Assembly: GCA_034435615.1 (NCBI GenBank)
Contig: DAOTWZ010000034.1
Coordinates: forward strand, 62,001-126,000
Direction of reading: 5' to 3'
Length of the DNA stretch: 64,000 nucleotides
From: H17-190 sp034435615
GTDB lineage: Bacteria; Chloroflexota; Dehalococcoidia; SM23-28-2; HRBIN24
Both the position numbers and the translations under genes were made by a program. The notes beneath the pieces were generated by a model. The model searched no databases. It was not told where the DNA came from and saw nothing but the letters and a program-made list of their open reading frames with translations. This document shows, one piece after another, positions 1 through 8,817 of the stretch. Positions within the stretch are counted from its first letter, which is position 1. Each line of letters begins with the position of its first letter.

Positions 1-770
1 TCCGCCTCCAGGACCTGGACCTGGAGGCGGTGCGGGCTGCCCTCTCCCGCTTCGAGGTGGAGACCCGCTTCGATGGCCTGGCCCTGGCCTGCCTGGACCA
101 CGGGGCCGCTCCCCCTGGCTACTCCGACCGCCTGTTCCGCTTCGAGCATCTGCGGCGGGTGGTGGAGCGCCGCAACGACCTGCGGGCCTTCGCCTTCCTG
201 CCCGAGGAGGTGCCGGACTACCTGACGCGGGCGCGAGCCATGCTCCGCTATGCCGCCCCGGAGGGGGTGCCAACCGTCTTCCTGGACACCGGACCGGCGG
301 CCGCCCTGGGCGCCCTCCAGGACCCTCTGGTGGCCCAGCAGGAGGAGCAGTTCGTCATCAACCTGGGGAACATGCACGCCCTGGCCTTTCACCTGCGGGG
401 CACCCACATCTACTCCCTCTTCGAGCACCACACCGGCGAGGTGACGGCCCGGCAACTGGAGGAGTTCAGCGAGCGTCTCATGGACGGCACCCTGCGCCAC
501 GAGGATGTCTTCGATACCAAGGGGCACGGCGTCTTCTACGCCGACGCGCCCCGGATCCGTCGCCCCCTGGTGGCGGTGACGGGACCGCAGCGGGGGAAGC
601 TCAGGGGGAGCCGCCTGGAGCCCTATTTCGCCGTCCCCCACGGGGACATGATGGTCTCCGGCTGCTTCGGTCTGCTGTGGGCCTTCGCCGAGCGCCACCC
701 CCAGCACCGGGAGGAGCTCATCTCCCGGCTGGGTGTGGAGAGGCTGGCCGACGGGGCCTGGGGGTCCTAG
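1..770 (+). CDS. DUF1786-family protein, 5' end outside window
   Basis: The reading frame is open to the left edge (in-frame codons from base 3), so the N-terminus is missing and about 255 C-terminal residues are visible. The GTG at base 30 is probably internal. Motifs recalled from the DUF1786 (COG4012) family are present: NLGNMHALAFHL, SLFEHHTGE, and PHGDMMVSGCFGLL near the C-terminus. The family is described as a putative actin-like-fold or pyruvate formate-lyase-activating-related protein, but no biochemical role is established. Its stop codon shares the palindrome CTAG (767-770) with the stop of the convergent next gene. Family assignment is from motif memory only. Confidence 0.6.
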   Translation, partial: RLQDLDLEAVRAALSRFEVETRFDGLALACLDHGAAPPGYSDRLFRFEHLRRVVERRNDLRAFAFLPEEVPDYLTRARAMLRYAAPEGVPTVFLDTGPAAALGALQDPLVAQQEEQFVINLGNMHALAFHLRGTHIYSLFEHHTGEVTARQLEEFSERLMDGTLRHEDVFDTKGHGVFYADAPRIRRPLVAVTGPQRGKLRGSRLEPYFAVPHGDMMVSGCFGLLWAFAERHPQHREELISRLGVERLADGAWGS

Positions 771-1261
771 AGCAGCTTCTTGAGGATGCTGCTCAGGGGC
801 CCGGGGGCCAGGTCCTCGGGCCCCGTCCACTGGGTAAAGAAATCGTTTATCTCGATCTCGTCCATGCCGGTGATGTAGCGCCAGGTGCGGATGCCCACCA
901 CCGGGATGTGGAGCTTCTTGCAGAGGCGTTGCGCCTCCTCCGCCAGGCCCACGGGCACGTAGAGGTAGAGGGGGGCCAGCTCGGCGAAGAGCTTCCACTC
1001 GTGGGCCTCGTCCTCGTTCACCGTCTCGGTGGTCTCCACCTCGCCCAGCATCTGGACGATGTTCTCCGGGTCCTGCACCACCACGATATCGGGATAGACA
1101 ACGCGGCCCCGCTCCGTGCGGACGCCCATGGTCCGTTCCGGGTGGTTGACGTAAGTCTTGTAGTAGGGGTAGCGCTCGTTGGGGAAGGCGAAGCGAGCCT
1201 TGGCGATGTCCTGCACCGCCCTCTCGTGCAGCGCTTCACGGGTGATGGTGCGCGTCGGCAT
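767..1261 (-). CDS. hypothetical protein, possible PD-(D/E)XK nuclease-like fold
   Basis: A 164-residue protein with no family I can name. The central stretch has VVYPDIVVV (Pro57-Asp58) followed 16 residues later by GEVET (Glu74, Glu76). It then has alternating hydrophobic segments (LYLYVPVG, IPVVGIRTW). This spacing resembles the PD...(D/E)xK core of restriction-endonuclease-like folds, but the Lys position is Glu (ExE). That makes activity uncertain, and the fold is an inference. There is no signal peptide or membrane segment. The start is supported by an AGGAG element just upstream. It stands alone on the minus strand, with its stop overlapping that of the convergent DUF1786 gene. Confidence 0.6.
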   Translation of the reverse strand: MPTRTITREALHERAVQDIAKARFAFPNERYPYYKTYVNHPERTMGVRTERGRVVYPDIVVVQDPENIVQMLGEVETTETVNEDEAHEWKLFAELAPLYLYVPVGLAEEAQRLCKKLHIPVVGIRTWRYITGMDEIEINDFFTQWTGPEDLAPGPLSSILKKLL

Positions 1262-1362
1262 CTCCTGCCCCCTCTGGCCTCGGCGGTATAGAGGCTGCGG
1301 CTATGGCGAGCCGCCTCCCATCATAAAGGGGGCGGGGCCAAGCGTCCAGCCAGGCCTCTTCC

Positions 1363-1391
1363 TTGTGTCGCCTCTCGCCTTCGGCTAAAAT
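1363..1391 (+). promoter_or_regulatory. Sigma70-type promoter for the crotonase operon
   Basis: TTGTGT (1363-1368), 17-bp spacer, TAAAAT (1386-1391). The ATG of the first crotonase gene follows 21 nt later with a GAGGACGGGAG Shine-Dalgarno region. The exact 17-bp spacing matches other promoters in this window. Confidence 0.5.
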
Positions 1392-1412
1392 GCGCCGGTC
1401 AGAGGACGGGAG

Positions 1413-2177
1413 ATGCCAGCGCTGAAGCTGCACAAGGACGGCCCCATCGCCTACATCGTCCTGGCGCGGCCGGAGGAGGGCAACCCGGTGGACGACCTCC
1501 TCCTGGCCGAGCTGGCGGACGCCTGCGAGGCCATAGAGCCGGACCCGGAGGTGCGCGTCGTCCTCCTGTGGGGCGGCGAGGGGGAGGTCTTCTCCCGGGG
1601 CTGGCGCTGGGAGCGGCTGCTGGAGGGGGAGGAGTGGCCCGGGTGGCCCCCCACCGGCGCCTTCGACTGCCTGGCGGAGTTGCCCCGGCCCGTAGTCTGC
1701 GCTATCAATGGCGACGCCTTCAGCGCCGGGCTGGAGCTGGCCCTGGCCTGCGATGTCCGTATCGCCGCCCTGGAGGCCCGCTTCGCCTTCCCGGAGACGG
1801 CCCTGGGGCTGATACCGCTGGCCGGCGGCACACAGCGGCTGGCCCGCGCCGTGGGCCGTAGCTGGGCCTCTTACCTGGTCCTGACGGGCGAGGCTATAGA
1901 CGCCCAGCAGGCCCTGGCCATGGGCCTGGTGAGCGCTGTAGTGGAGCGGGAGCGGCTGCTCGGGGAGGCGGAATCCATAGCCCGCCGCATCGCCGAGAAG
2001 GGACCGCTGGCCGTCCGCTACGCCAAGGAGGCCCTCCAGCGCGGCCCCGAGATGCCCCTGGAGGAGGCCCTCCGCTACGAGACCGACCTGACCATCATCC
2101 TCCAGACGACGGCGGACCGACAGGAGGGGGTGAGGGCCTTCCTGGAGAAGCGGCGACCACGGTTCTCCGGCACCTGA
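1413..2177 (+). CDS. Enoyl-CoA hydratase/isomerase family protein (crotonase fold)
   Basis: A 254-residue crotonase, normal family length. Both hydratase glutamates are kept: Glu108 in SAGLELALACD and Glu128 in FPETALGLIP, followed by the family signature AGGTQRL. These correspond to Glu144 and Glu164 of rat mitochondrial enoyl-CoA hydratase. The usual oxyanion-loop motif (A-G-A-D-I/L) is replaced by FSRGWRW (60-66). The glycine is kept but bulky Arg and Trp residues surround it, so the acyl pocket should differ. It acts in the cytosol on acyl-CoA thioesters; the exact substrate cannot be read. It heads a likely operon with the GYD gene, a second crotonase and probably the acyl-CoA ligase. 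Confidence 0.85.
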   Translation: MPALKLHKDGPIAYIVLARPEEGNPVDDLLLAELADACEAIEPDPEVRVVLLWGGEGEVFSRGWRWERLLEGEEWPGWPPTGAFDCLAELPRPVVCAINGDAFSAGLELALACDVRIAALEARFAFPETALGLIPLAGGTQRLARAVGRSWASYLVLTGEAIDAQQALAMGLVSAVVERERLLGEAESIARRIAEKGPLAVRYAKEALQRGPEMPLEEALRYETDLTIILQTTADRQEGVRAFLEKRRPRFSGT

Positions 2178-2237
2178 GGCGTCGTCCCTCCCTGGCCTCG
2201 CGGGGAGGGACAGGGGTTGTGGGAGAGGGTGACTGCC

Positions 2238-2531
2238 ATGCCGACCTACATAACGTTGCTGAACTGGACGGACCAGGGAGTAAGGGCGGTAAAAGAGTCG
2301 CCGCAGAGGCTGGACGCCGCCAAGGAGGCCATCGCCCAGGTCGGCGGTCGCTTCGTGGGCTTCTACATGGTCTTCGGCGACTATGATCTGGTCTCCATAG
2401 TGGAGGCGCCGGACGACGAGACTTACGCCCGTTTCCTCCTGGCCCTGGCTGCCCAGGGTAACGTGCGCACCAAGACCCTCAAGGCCTTCACCGAGGACGA
2501 ATACCGGCGCATACTGGCGTCCCTACCGTGA
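2238..2531 (+). CDS. GYD domain protein
   Basis: 97 residues from the ATG at 2238, which has GGGAGAGGGTG placed 6-9 nt upstream; an in-frame TTG at 2217 is less likely. The sequence MPTYITLLNWTDQG, then GGRFVGFYMVFGDYDLV, matches the GYD family (Pfam GYD, COG4274), small dimeric alpha/beta-barrel-like proteins named for a conserved Gly-Tyr-Asp. Function in the family is unknown. The stop overlaps the GTG start of the following crotonase (GTGA, 2528-2531), so the two are translationally coupled. This implies a role tied to acyl-CoA metabolism. Confidence 0.8.
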   Translation: MPTYITLLNWTDQGVRAVKESPQRLDAAKEAIAQVGGRFVGFYMVFGDYDLVSIVEAPDDETYARFLLALAAQGNVRTKTLKAFTEDEYRRILASLP

Positions 2532-3313
2532 GCGGCTTCCGGACCATCGTCTACGAGAAGAGGGAGGGGCTGGCCTGGGTCACCCTGAACCGGCCAGAGG
2601 TCCTCAACGCCATCAACCTCCAGATGCGGGACGAGCTGTGGGAGGCGGTCCACGCCGCCCGGCAGGACCCGGAGGTAGCGGTGCTTCTCTTCCGGGGCGC
2701 CGGGGAGCGGGCCTTCTCCGCCGGCGCCGATATCTCCGAGTTCGGCACGGCCCCCTCCTATGTGGAGGCCCGCCGCGCCCGTCAGCAGCGAGACCTCTGG
2801 GGATTCCTGGAGACCTTCCCCAAGCCCCTCGTGGCGGCCATCCATGGCTACGCCCTGGGGGCGGGGCTGGAGCTGCCCCTCTTCTGCGACATCCGCATCG
2901 CCGCCGAGGACGCCCGCCTAGGCCTGCCTGAGGTGAACCTGGGCTACATCCCCTCCGCCGGGGGCACCCAGACCCTCCCCCGCACCGTCCCCCGGGCCAT
3001 CGCTGCCCAGATGGTCCTCACCGGTGAGCCCATCGCCGCCCGGGAGGCGCTGCGCTGGGGGCTGGTGCACCGCGTGATTCCCCGCGAGCGCCTGTACGAG
3101 GAGGCGGAGCGAGTGGCCCGCGCCCTGGCTGAGCGGCCGGCGGAGGCGCTGAGTTGCGCCAAACGGGCGGTGCGCCGGGGCCTGGACCTGTCCATAGAAG
3201 AGGGGCTGCGGCTGGAGGCCCGCCTGGCGGGACGGCTGCTCCGCGGGCGGGAGGCGCGGGAGAGGCTGGCCGCCTGGCTAGAAGGGCGGGCGCCTCGCTT
3301 TCCCGCCCCCTGA
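2528..3313 (+). CDS. Enoyl-CoA hydratase
   Basis: 261 residues from a GTG start overlapping the GYD stop. A canonical crotonase: SAGADI oxyanion motif at 64-69, catalytic Glu115 (GAGLEL) and Glu135 (GLPEVNLGYIPSAGGTQ). It would hydrate trans-2-enoyl-CoA to 3-hydroxyacyl-CoA in beta-oxidation or a related degradative route. Unlike the crotonase two genes upstream it keeps every usual motif, so the pair are probably not redundant. The next gene (acyl-CoA ligase) lies 82 bp downstream on the same strand and fits the same pathway. Confidence 0.9.
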   Translation: MSGFRTIVYEKREGLAWVTLNRPEVLNAINLQMRDELWEAVHAARQDPEVAVLLFRGAGERAFSAGADISEFGTAPSYVEARRARQQRDLWGFLETFPKPLVAAIHGYALGAGLELPLFCDIRIAAEDARLGLPEVNLGYIPSAGGTQTLPRTVPRAIAAQMVLTGEPIAAREALRWGLVHRVIPRERLYEEAERVARALAERPAEALSCAKRAVRRGLDLSIEEGLRLEARLAGRLLRGREARERLAAWLEGRAPRFPAP

Positions 3314-3395
3314 ACGCTCTGTGTAAAATGGTGTAGATTGTAAGGGACACCGGCGCGCCGCGCGCCAGAAAAGCCAAGACCGAGGGGGTGGACCC

Positions 3396-4997
3396 GTGAA
3401 CACTGCCGAGTTCCTGACCATAGCGGCCTCCGTGGTCCCCGACCGCGTCGGCCTCATCTGCGAAGGGCGCGAGGAGACCTTCGCTCAGCTCCAGGAGAGG
3501 GTCAACCGCCTGGCCAACGCCCTCCAGTCCCTGGGCCTCCAGAAGGGCGACAAGGTGGCCGTGATGGCCCTCAACAGCATCCCTTATGTGGAGACCTACT
3601 ACGCCGCCGCCAAGCTGGGCCTCGTCTTTGTCCCCCTCAACTACCGGGCCAAGCGGGAAGAGCTGGTCTACATGCTCAACAACTCGGAGACGGCGGCCCT
3701 CTTCGTCGGCGAGCGCTACCTGGCGCTGGTGGACGTCATCCGGCCGGAAATCAACACCGTACGCCACTTCATATGCTACGATGCCCGGCCCGAGGGGATG
3801 CTCAACTACGAGGAGCTCCTGGCCCAGCACGAGCCGGAGGAGCTCTTCGTGGAGGTGGACGATTCCGACCCCACCATCCTCATGTACACCAGCGGCACCA
3901 CTGCCCTGCCCAAGGGGGTGGTCCTCACCCACCTGGCCATGTCCGTCTACGTCACCAACACCATCTCCCCTGCCGACCCGACGGCCGAGGAATGGGACGT
4001 CCAGTTGGTGGCGGTGCCCTTCTACCACATCGCCGGCGCCACCACCATGCTGGCCTCCGTATGGGGCGGCCGCACCCTGGTGGTCCTCCCCCAGTTCGAC
4101 CCCACCGCCTGGCTGGAGGCGGTGCAGCGGTACCGCGTCACCCACAGCTTCCTGGTGCCCACCATGGTGAAGCGGGTCATTGAGCACCCGGACTTCGACA
4201 AGTACGACCTCAGCTCGCTGCGCCTGCTGGCCTACGGCGCCGCCCCCATGCCCTACGAGGTGCTCGTCGCCGCCATCGAGAAGTTCAAGAAGTGGCCCAA
4301 CGTGGGGCTGATGAACGCCTACGGTCAGACGGAGAGCACCTCCACCCTCACCTACCTGGGGCCCGAAGACCACCGCATACCTGAGGAGCCCGGCCCGGAG
4401 CGGGAGAAGGCGCTGCGCCGCCTCCGCTCCGTGGGCCGGCCCATGCCGGACGTGGTGGTGGCCATCATGGACCCGCAGGGGAACATCCTGCCCCCCGGCC
4501 ATGAGGGGGAGATAGTGGTCCAGGGGCCGCGGGTCATGGCCGGCTACTGGCGCCGGGACGAGGAGACGGCCGAGGCCTTCAAGGACGGCTGGCTCCACAC
4601 CGGGGACGTGGGCTTCATAGACGAGGACGGCTACGTCTACATCACCGGCCGCACCAAGGACCTGATCATCCGCGGCGGGGAGAACATCGCCCCCGGCGAG
4701 ATCGAGGCGGTGCTGGACCAGCACCCCAAGGTATCGGAGGTGGCGGTCATCGGCGTGCCGGACGTGGAGTGGGGCGAGGAGATCAAGGCCATCGTCGTCC
4801 CCAAGGACCCGGCCGACCCGCCCACGCCGGAGGAGCTGACGGCCTTCGTCAAGGAGCGGCTGGCCAGCTACAAGGCGCCCAAGTACTACGCCTTCGTGGA
4901 GGAGTTGCCCAAGAACTACCTGGGCAAGGTGCTGAAGACGGAGCTGCGCAAGCTCTACGGCGAGCCCAAGCCGGAGGCCCACGTCCAGCGGGGCTGA
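3396..4997 (+). CDS. Acyl-CoA synthetase (AMP-forming, class I adenylate-forming enzyme)
   Basis: 533 residues from a GTG start with GAGGGGGTG 5 nt upstream. It contains the ATP-binding P-loop YTSGTTALPKG (164-174), the adenylate motif NAYGQTES (307-314), WLHTGDVG (399-406), the hinge GRTKDLIIRGGENI (418-431), and a C-terminal PKNYLGKVLKTEL carrying the catalytic lysine (Lys511). It activates a carboxylic acid to its CoA thioester via an acyl-AMP. A fatty acid is most likely from context, but substrate cannot be read. It closes the crotonase cluster and is followed by a strong intrinsic terminator. Confidence 0.9.
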   Translation: MNTAEFLTIAASVVPDRVGLICEGREETFAQLQERVNRLANALQSLGLQKGDKVAVMALNSIPYVETYYAAAKLGLVFVPLNYRAKREELVYMLNNSETAALFVGERYLALVDVIRPEINTVRHFICYDARPEGMLNYEELLAQHEPEELFVEVDDSDPTILMYTSGTTALPKGVVLTHLAMSVYVTNTISPADPTAEEWDVQLVAVPFYHIAGATTMLASVWGGRTLVVLPQFDPTAWLEAVQRYRVTHSFLVPTMVKRVIEHPDFDKYDLSSLRLLAYGAAPMPYEVLVAAIEKFKKWPNVGLMNAYGQTESTSTLTYLGPEDHRIPEEPGPEREKALRRLRSVGRPMPDVVVAIMDPQGNILPPGHEGEIVVQGPRVMAGYWRRDEETAEAFKDGWLHTGDVGFIDEDGYVYITGRTKDLIIRGGENIAPGEIEAVLDQHPKVSEVAVIGVPDVEWGEEIKAIVVPKDPADPPTPEELTAFVKERLASYKAPKYYAFVEELPKNYLGKVLKTELRKLYGEPKPEAHVQRG

Positions 4998-5016
4998 TGC
5001 ACCGGGGCGCGGGCCG

Positions 5017-5044
5017 GGGCCTCCCCACGCGGGGAGGCCCTTTT
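5017..5044 (+). terminator. Intrinsic terminator after acyl-CoA synthetase
   Basis: A perfect 10-bp stem, GGGCCTCCCC (5017-5026) with GGGGAGGCCC (5031-5040), an ACGC loop, then TTTT. It lies 20 nt after the ligase stop and before a convergent gene. Confidence 0.85.
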
Positions 5045-5158
5045 CGTCCTCTGGGACGGTGGCCCGGCCCTGCCGTGCAGCGGGGCGAGGCCGTCTCGCA
5101 GGTAGCCTGGCGCCCCCGCGTGGTGGCGATACCCACCCGGCGGGCGGCCAGGGCCGGC

Positions 5159-6376
5159 CTAGAAGTATTCCGGCGCTCCCGGGGGGCGGCTGGCGCTGAG
5201 GGCGGCCTCGGCGGCGTCCAGGGCGGCCGGATTGTGCACCCGCAGCAGGCCCAGGCGGGCCGCTTCCTTCACCGTGACGAGGCCGCTGTAGATGGCGGCC
5301 AGGTGGCCGGCGTCGCACGAGAGGTCGGGCTCGCCCTGGGCGGGACGGACGTGGAGGCGTCCCTCCGCCTCGATGCGCCAGAGGCCCTGATTCCAGGGAG
5401 CGGCCTCGTCCTGCACCGCCAGGGTGAAGGCGACGCCTTCCTGTGCTCTGGTGGGCCGCCCGGAGAGGGCGCGAGGGACGTCCACCAGGCGGAGCATCAT
5501 CCCGGGGGCGAGGGAGACCTGCACCCGCTGGGCCTCGTCCACTACCGTGAGGAGGGGGTCTGCCGGGTCGGCCGGCACCTGGATGTCGCGGGCCAGATCG
5601 AAGGAGAGGATGTAGCGCAGGAGGCCGGCATAGGCGTCGCCGTCCAGGGCTACCAGCTCACGGACGGTGAAGAGGTTCTCGGTGCCCCGCTCGGTGCGGC
5701 GCATGCGGGCCTCGTAGAGAAGATAGCCGGTGGGCTCGCCCGTGGGGCCGGTCCAGACGGCTATCTCCTGGGGGCGACGGCCGGGGTCGTAGGGGGTGCG
5801 GAGCACCATGTTGCGCCACCAGGGCTCCGGGCGCACCAGGGAACCGTTCCGCTCCAGGGCGCGGCGACGGTAGAGGGTGTCCAGGAGGGGCCAGTCCTCC
5901 TCGGTGAGACGGCGGGCCTTGCCCTGGGGACGCTCCAGCCAGCGGGGGCTGATCTCCTTGGGCCGGAACAGGTAGTGGACGTTGCGGTGGGCCACCGCCC
6001 ACCCGTAACGGCGGTAGAGGGAGGGGTGGGTGGTGTGGAGGCCGGACAGGGCGAAGCCCTCCTGACGCAGCCGGTCCAGGGTGTAGGAGAGGAGGCGGCC
6101 CACCAGCCCCCGTCGCCGCTCCTCCGGCAGACAGGAGACGGTGGAGACGCCGGCCAGGCGGACCTCCGCGCCCTCGTAGAGGGCGGCCAGCGGGTAGATG
6201 GTGAGGCAGGCCACTACCCGGCCCTCCTCGAACATGGCGATGGGCTGCCCGTAGTCGAAGAGGCGGACGCGGTGAAGGAGGGGCTCCGGGCTCTTCTCGC
6301 CATCGAAGGCGATGGATATGGTGAGGGCCACCTCCGGCAGCTCCTCGGGCCGGGGGTCGCGGATCTCCAGCGTCAT
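5159..6376 (-). CDS. Eis-like GNAT N-acetyltransferase
   Basis: 405 residues, the usual length of Eis-family (COG4552) proteins. These have an N-terminal GNAT domain, a second GNAT-like domain and a C-terminal sterol-carrier-like domain. The acetyl-CoA binding segment is VSCLPEERRRGLVGRLL (about 80-96), followed by HPSLYRRYGW typical of the family. The C-terminal part has the SCP2-like run around residues 340-390. In mycobacteria Eis acetylates aminoglycosides and protein lysines; here the acceptor is unknown. The gene is monocistronic, divergent from the Fe-S oxidoreductase gene and convergent with the terminator at 5017. Its start lies only 9 nt from a perfect -10 box. Confidence 0.8.
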   Translation of the reverse strand: MTLEIRDPRPEELPEVALTISIAFDGEKSPEPLLHRVRLFDYGQPIAMFEEGRVVACLTIYPLAALYEGAEVRLAGVSTVSCLPEERRRGLVGRLLSYTLDRLRQEGFALSGLHTTHPSLYRRYGWAVAHRNVHYLFRPKEISPRWLERPQGKARRLTEEDWPLLDTLYRRRALERNGSLVRPEPWWRNMVLRTPYDPGRRPQEIAVWTGPTGEPTGYLLYEARMRRTERGTENLFTVRELVALDGDAYAGLLRYILSFDLARDIQVPADPADPLLTVVDEAQRVQVSLAPGMMLRLVDVPRALSGRPTRAQEGVAFTLAVQDEAAPWNQGLWRIEAEGRLHVRPAQGEPDLSCDAGHLAAIYSGLVTVKEAARLGLLRVHNPAALDAAEAALSASRPPGAPEYF

Positions 6377-6385
6377 GGCAGGGCT

Positions 6386-6391
6386 ATTATA
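6386..6391 (-). promoter_or_regulatory. -10 box of a probably leaderless promoter (Eis-like gene)
   Basis: On the minus strand TATAAT ends 9 nt before the ATG at 6376. Initiation 6-8 nt after the box would leave almost no 5' UTR, and no Shine-Dalgarno sequence fits. No good -35 is visible. Confidence 0.5.
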
Positions 6392-6408
6392 CCCGCGGAC
6401 GGCGCCGT

Positions 6409-6437
6409 TTGACCGGAATTCTGTCAGGGCTTAACAT
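6409..6437 (+). promoter_or_regulatory. Sigma70-type promoter for the Fe-S oxidoreductase gene
   Basis: TTGACC (6409-6414), exactly 17 bp, TAACAT (6432-6437), 48 nt upstream of the ATG at 6486. It is back-to-back with the minus-strand promoter at 6386. Confidence 0.6.
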
Positions 6438-6485
6438 GGCGTCGGCCCCCATGGGGAGCCAGGCAGACCAGCCGCGGGGGAGACG

Positions 6486-8741
6486 ATGGCTATAGAGCTG
6501 AAGGTGACTTCGCCCCAGACGCGCCGGCTCATCACCGCTCTGACCTTCTTCGTGGCCATTCTCCTGATACCGCTGGTGGCGGCCATCGCCGTCATCGCCG
6601 CTGGCGGCGGCATGGGAGAGGCCACGCGGGAGGTCTTCTTCAATATCGTCAGTTGGGCGCGCCTCGTCGCCTACGGGGCGACGGCGCTGGTGCTGCTGGT
6701 GCTGGCCTACGGCCCGCTCTCGCGCCTGCGTCTGTGGCTTCTGGGCAGGAAGGAGGCGCGCTGGGACCGGCCCTGGGAGAGGCTGAAGGCCTTCCTGATG
6801 TACGGCATCGGCCAGGGGAGGATGCCCAACGACCTCTACGCCAGCGCCATGCACCTCCTCATCTTCTGGGGCTGGCTCTTCCTGTTCATCGGCACCCTGA
6901 TGCTGGCCTTCCACGACGACTTCGTGGAGTACCTGGAGGGCTACGTCTACCTGGGCTACTCCCTGGCCCTGGACCTGGCGGGGGTGGCCGCCACCGTCGG
7001 CATCCTCATGGCCCTCTACCGTCGCTACTTGTGGAAGCACCCCAAGATGCGTCTGGGCAGCCTGTGGGACGATGTGGCCCTGCTGTGGCTCATGCTGGCC
7101 ATCCTGCTCACGGGGTTCGTCATCGAAGGCATGCGGGTGGGGGTCAGCGAGCTTCAGGGGGCCATCATCAACGTGGGCGGCGGTCGGGAGGCGAACCCTG
7201 ACTGGGCGCCCTGGTCGCCCATCGGCTTCGTCATCGGCAAGGCGGCCCTGGAGGCCGGCGCCAGCGATGGCCTAATGCTGGGGATCCACAAGGTGCTCTG
7301 GTGGGCGCACCTGGTCATGGCCATGGGCTGGGTGGCCTGGGTGGGCTACGGCAAGCTCTCCCACATCCTCCTGGGGTCCGCCAACATCTTCATGCGCAAG
7401 CTCTCCCCCACCGGCGCGGCCCTGGCTGGCTCTGCCCTGGAGCCCATCCGCGACTTCGAGACGGCGGAGCGCTTCGGCGCCGGCTACCTGCGGGACTTCA
7501 CCTGGAAACAACTGGCCGATGTGGACGTCTGCGTCCGCTGCGGCCGCTGCGAGTCCCAATGCCCCGCCTGGAACACGGGCAAAGAGCTCACCCCCATGGG
7601 CTTCCTCCAGGAGATAAAGGCCTACCTGAACGAGGCGGGGCCCGCCCTGCTGGCTGCCCGGCGCCAGGGCGATGGCCAGCAGCCGGAGGAGCGCAAGGTG
7701 GCGGGCGATGTCGTCAGCTTCAACACCATCTGGGACTGCGTCACCTGCGGCGCCTGCGAGTACCAGTGCCCCATCTTCATAGAGCACATCCAGAAGCTGA
7801 TGGACATGCGGCGCTACCTGGTGATGGAAGAGGCCAACATGCCGGAGACGGCCCAGGCCACCCTGATGCAACTGGAGCAGCGGGGACACCCCTGGCGGGG
7901 CACCCAGCTCACTCGCACCACCTGGATAGAGGAGCTGGCCCGGGAGGGGATAGAGGTGCCCCTCTTCGACGGGAGCCAGGAGTACCTCTACTGGGTGGGC
8001 TGCACCGGCGCCCTCCAGGAGCGCAACGTCAGGGTGACCAAGGCCATCGTGCGGCTGCTGCTGGAGGCCGGCGTATCCTTCGGCGTGCTGGGGGCGGAGG
8101 AGAGCTGCTCCGGCGACCCGGCCCGCCGCCTGGGGAACGAGTACCTGTTCCAGATGCAGGCCCAGCAGACCATCGAGACCTTCAAGGCCAAGGGCGTGAG
8201 GAAGATCATCGTCAACTGCCCCCACGACTTCAACGTGATGCGCCACGAGTACCCTCAACTGGACGGCCACTTCGAGGTAGTCCACCACACGGAGCTCTTC
8301 GCCCGGCTGCTGGCGGAGGGCCGGCTGCGCCCCCAGCGGATGGGCGATCTCTGGGGCGTCCCCACCACCTACCACGACCCCTGCTACATCGCTCGCCACA
8401 ACGATATCCTGACGGAGCCGCGGCAGGTGCTGGCGGCCACCGGGGTGGAGCTGCTGGAGATGGGCCGCCACCGCAAGCACACCTTCTGCTGCGGCGCCGG
8501 CGGCGGCCACATGTGGGTGGAGGAGAGCAAAGGGCGGCGCATCAACCACATCCGCGCCGAGGAGGCTACGGACACCGGCGCTCAGGTCATCGCCGTGGCC
8601 TGCCCCTTCTGCATGCAGATGTTCGAGGAGGGCGTGGGCTCCGTCCCGGAGGCGGCCCAGAAGGGAATCCAGGTGCTGGACGTGGCGGAGCTGCTGGAGA
8701 GGAGCGTCACCTTCTCCCGAGTGGTCAGGAGGGGGAGCTGA
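6486..8741 (+). CDS. Membrane-bound Fe-S oxidoreductase, EtfD-like ETF:quinone oxidoreductase (HdrD-type)
   Basis: 751 residues. The N-terminal third has about six membrane helices (near 17-40, 56-76, 120-141, 155-178, 196-216, 264-287) with several histidines (His123, His143, His269, His275) that may bind heme b as in NarI-like domains. Two [4Fe-4S] motifs follow: C349-x2-C-x2-C-x3-C359 and C418-x2-C-x2-C-x3-C428. Then come two CCG (HdrB/D-type) domains, with key cysteines at 506, 541, 633, 668-669, 706 and 709. Proteins of this architecture (EtfD, Rv0338c in Mycobacterium) pass electrons from electron-transfer flavoprotein to menaquinone. The etfB and etfA genes directly downstream make that role very likely here. 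Confidence 0.85.
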   Translation: MAIELKVTSPQTRRLITALTFFVAILLIPLVAAIAVIAAGGGMGEATREVFFNIVSWARLVAYGATALVLLVLAYGPLSRLRLWLLGRKEARWDRPWERLKAFLMYGIGQGRMPNDLYASAMHLLIFWGWLFLFIGTLMLAFHDDFVEYLEGYVYLGYSLALDLAGVAATVGILMALYRRYLWKHPKMRLGSLWDDVALLWLMLAILLTGFVIEGMRVGVSELQGAIINVGGGREANPDWAPWSPIGFVIGKAALEAGASDGLMLGIHKVLWWAHLVMAMGWVAWVGYGKLSHILLGSANIFMRKLSPTGAALAGSALEPIRDFETAERFGAGYLRDFTWKQLADVDVCVRCGRCESQCPAWNTGKELTPMGFLQEIKAYLNEAGPALLAARRQGDGQQPEERKVAGDVVSFNTIWDCVTCGACEYQCPIFIEHIQKLMDMRRYLVMEEANMPETAQATLMQLEQRGHPWRGTQLTRTTWIEELAREGIEVPLFDGSQEYLYWVGCTGALQERNVRVTKAIVRLLLEAGVSFGVLGAEESCSGDPARRLGNEYLFQMQAQQTIETFKAKGVRKIIVNCPHDFNVMRHEYPQLDGHFEVVHHTELFARLLAEGRLRPQRMGDLWGVPTTYHDPCYIARHNDILTEPRQVLAATGVELLEMGRHRKHTFCCGAGGGHMWVEESKGRRINHIRAEEATDTGAQVIAVACPFCMQMFEEGVGSVPEAAQKGIQVLDVAELLERSVTFSRVVRRGS

Positions 8742-8751
8742 GGGGATGCCG

Positions 8752-8779
8752 TTGCATCTCCTGCCCTGGCTGATATACT
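8752..8779 (+). promoter_or_regulatory. Possible promoter for etfBA
   Basis: TTGCAT (8752-8757), 16 bp, TATACT (8774-8779) in the 76-bp gap before etfB. The -10 is good (5 of 6) and the -35 weak (3 of 6), so etfBA may have its own promoter in addition to read-through. Confidence 0.35.
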
Positions 8780-8817
8780 CAAGGTGAACCTTTTCACATA
8801 GACACGGGGGGAGAGCT

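Noticed and set aside
3018..5318. A 766-codon minus-strand open frame over the acyl-CoA synthetase
   Set aside because: Antisense shadow of a well-supported gene, with repetitive Gly/Arg/Leu composition and no motifs.
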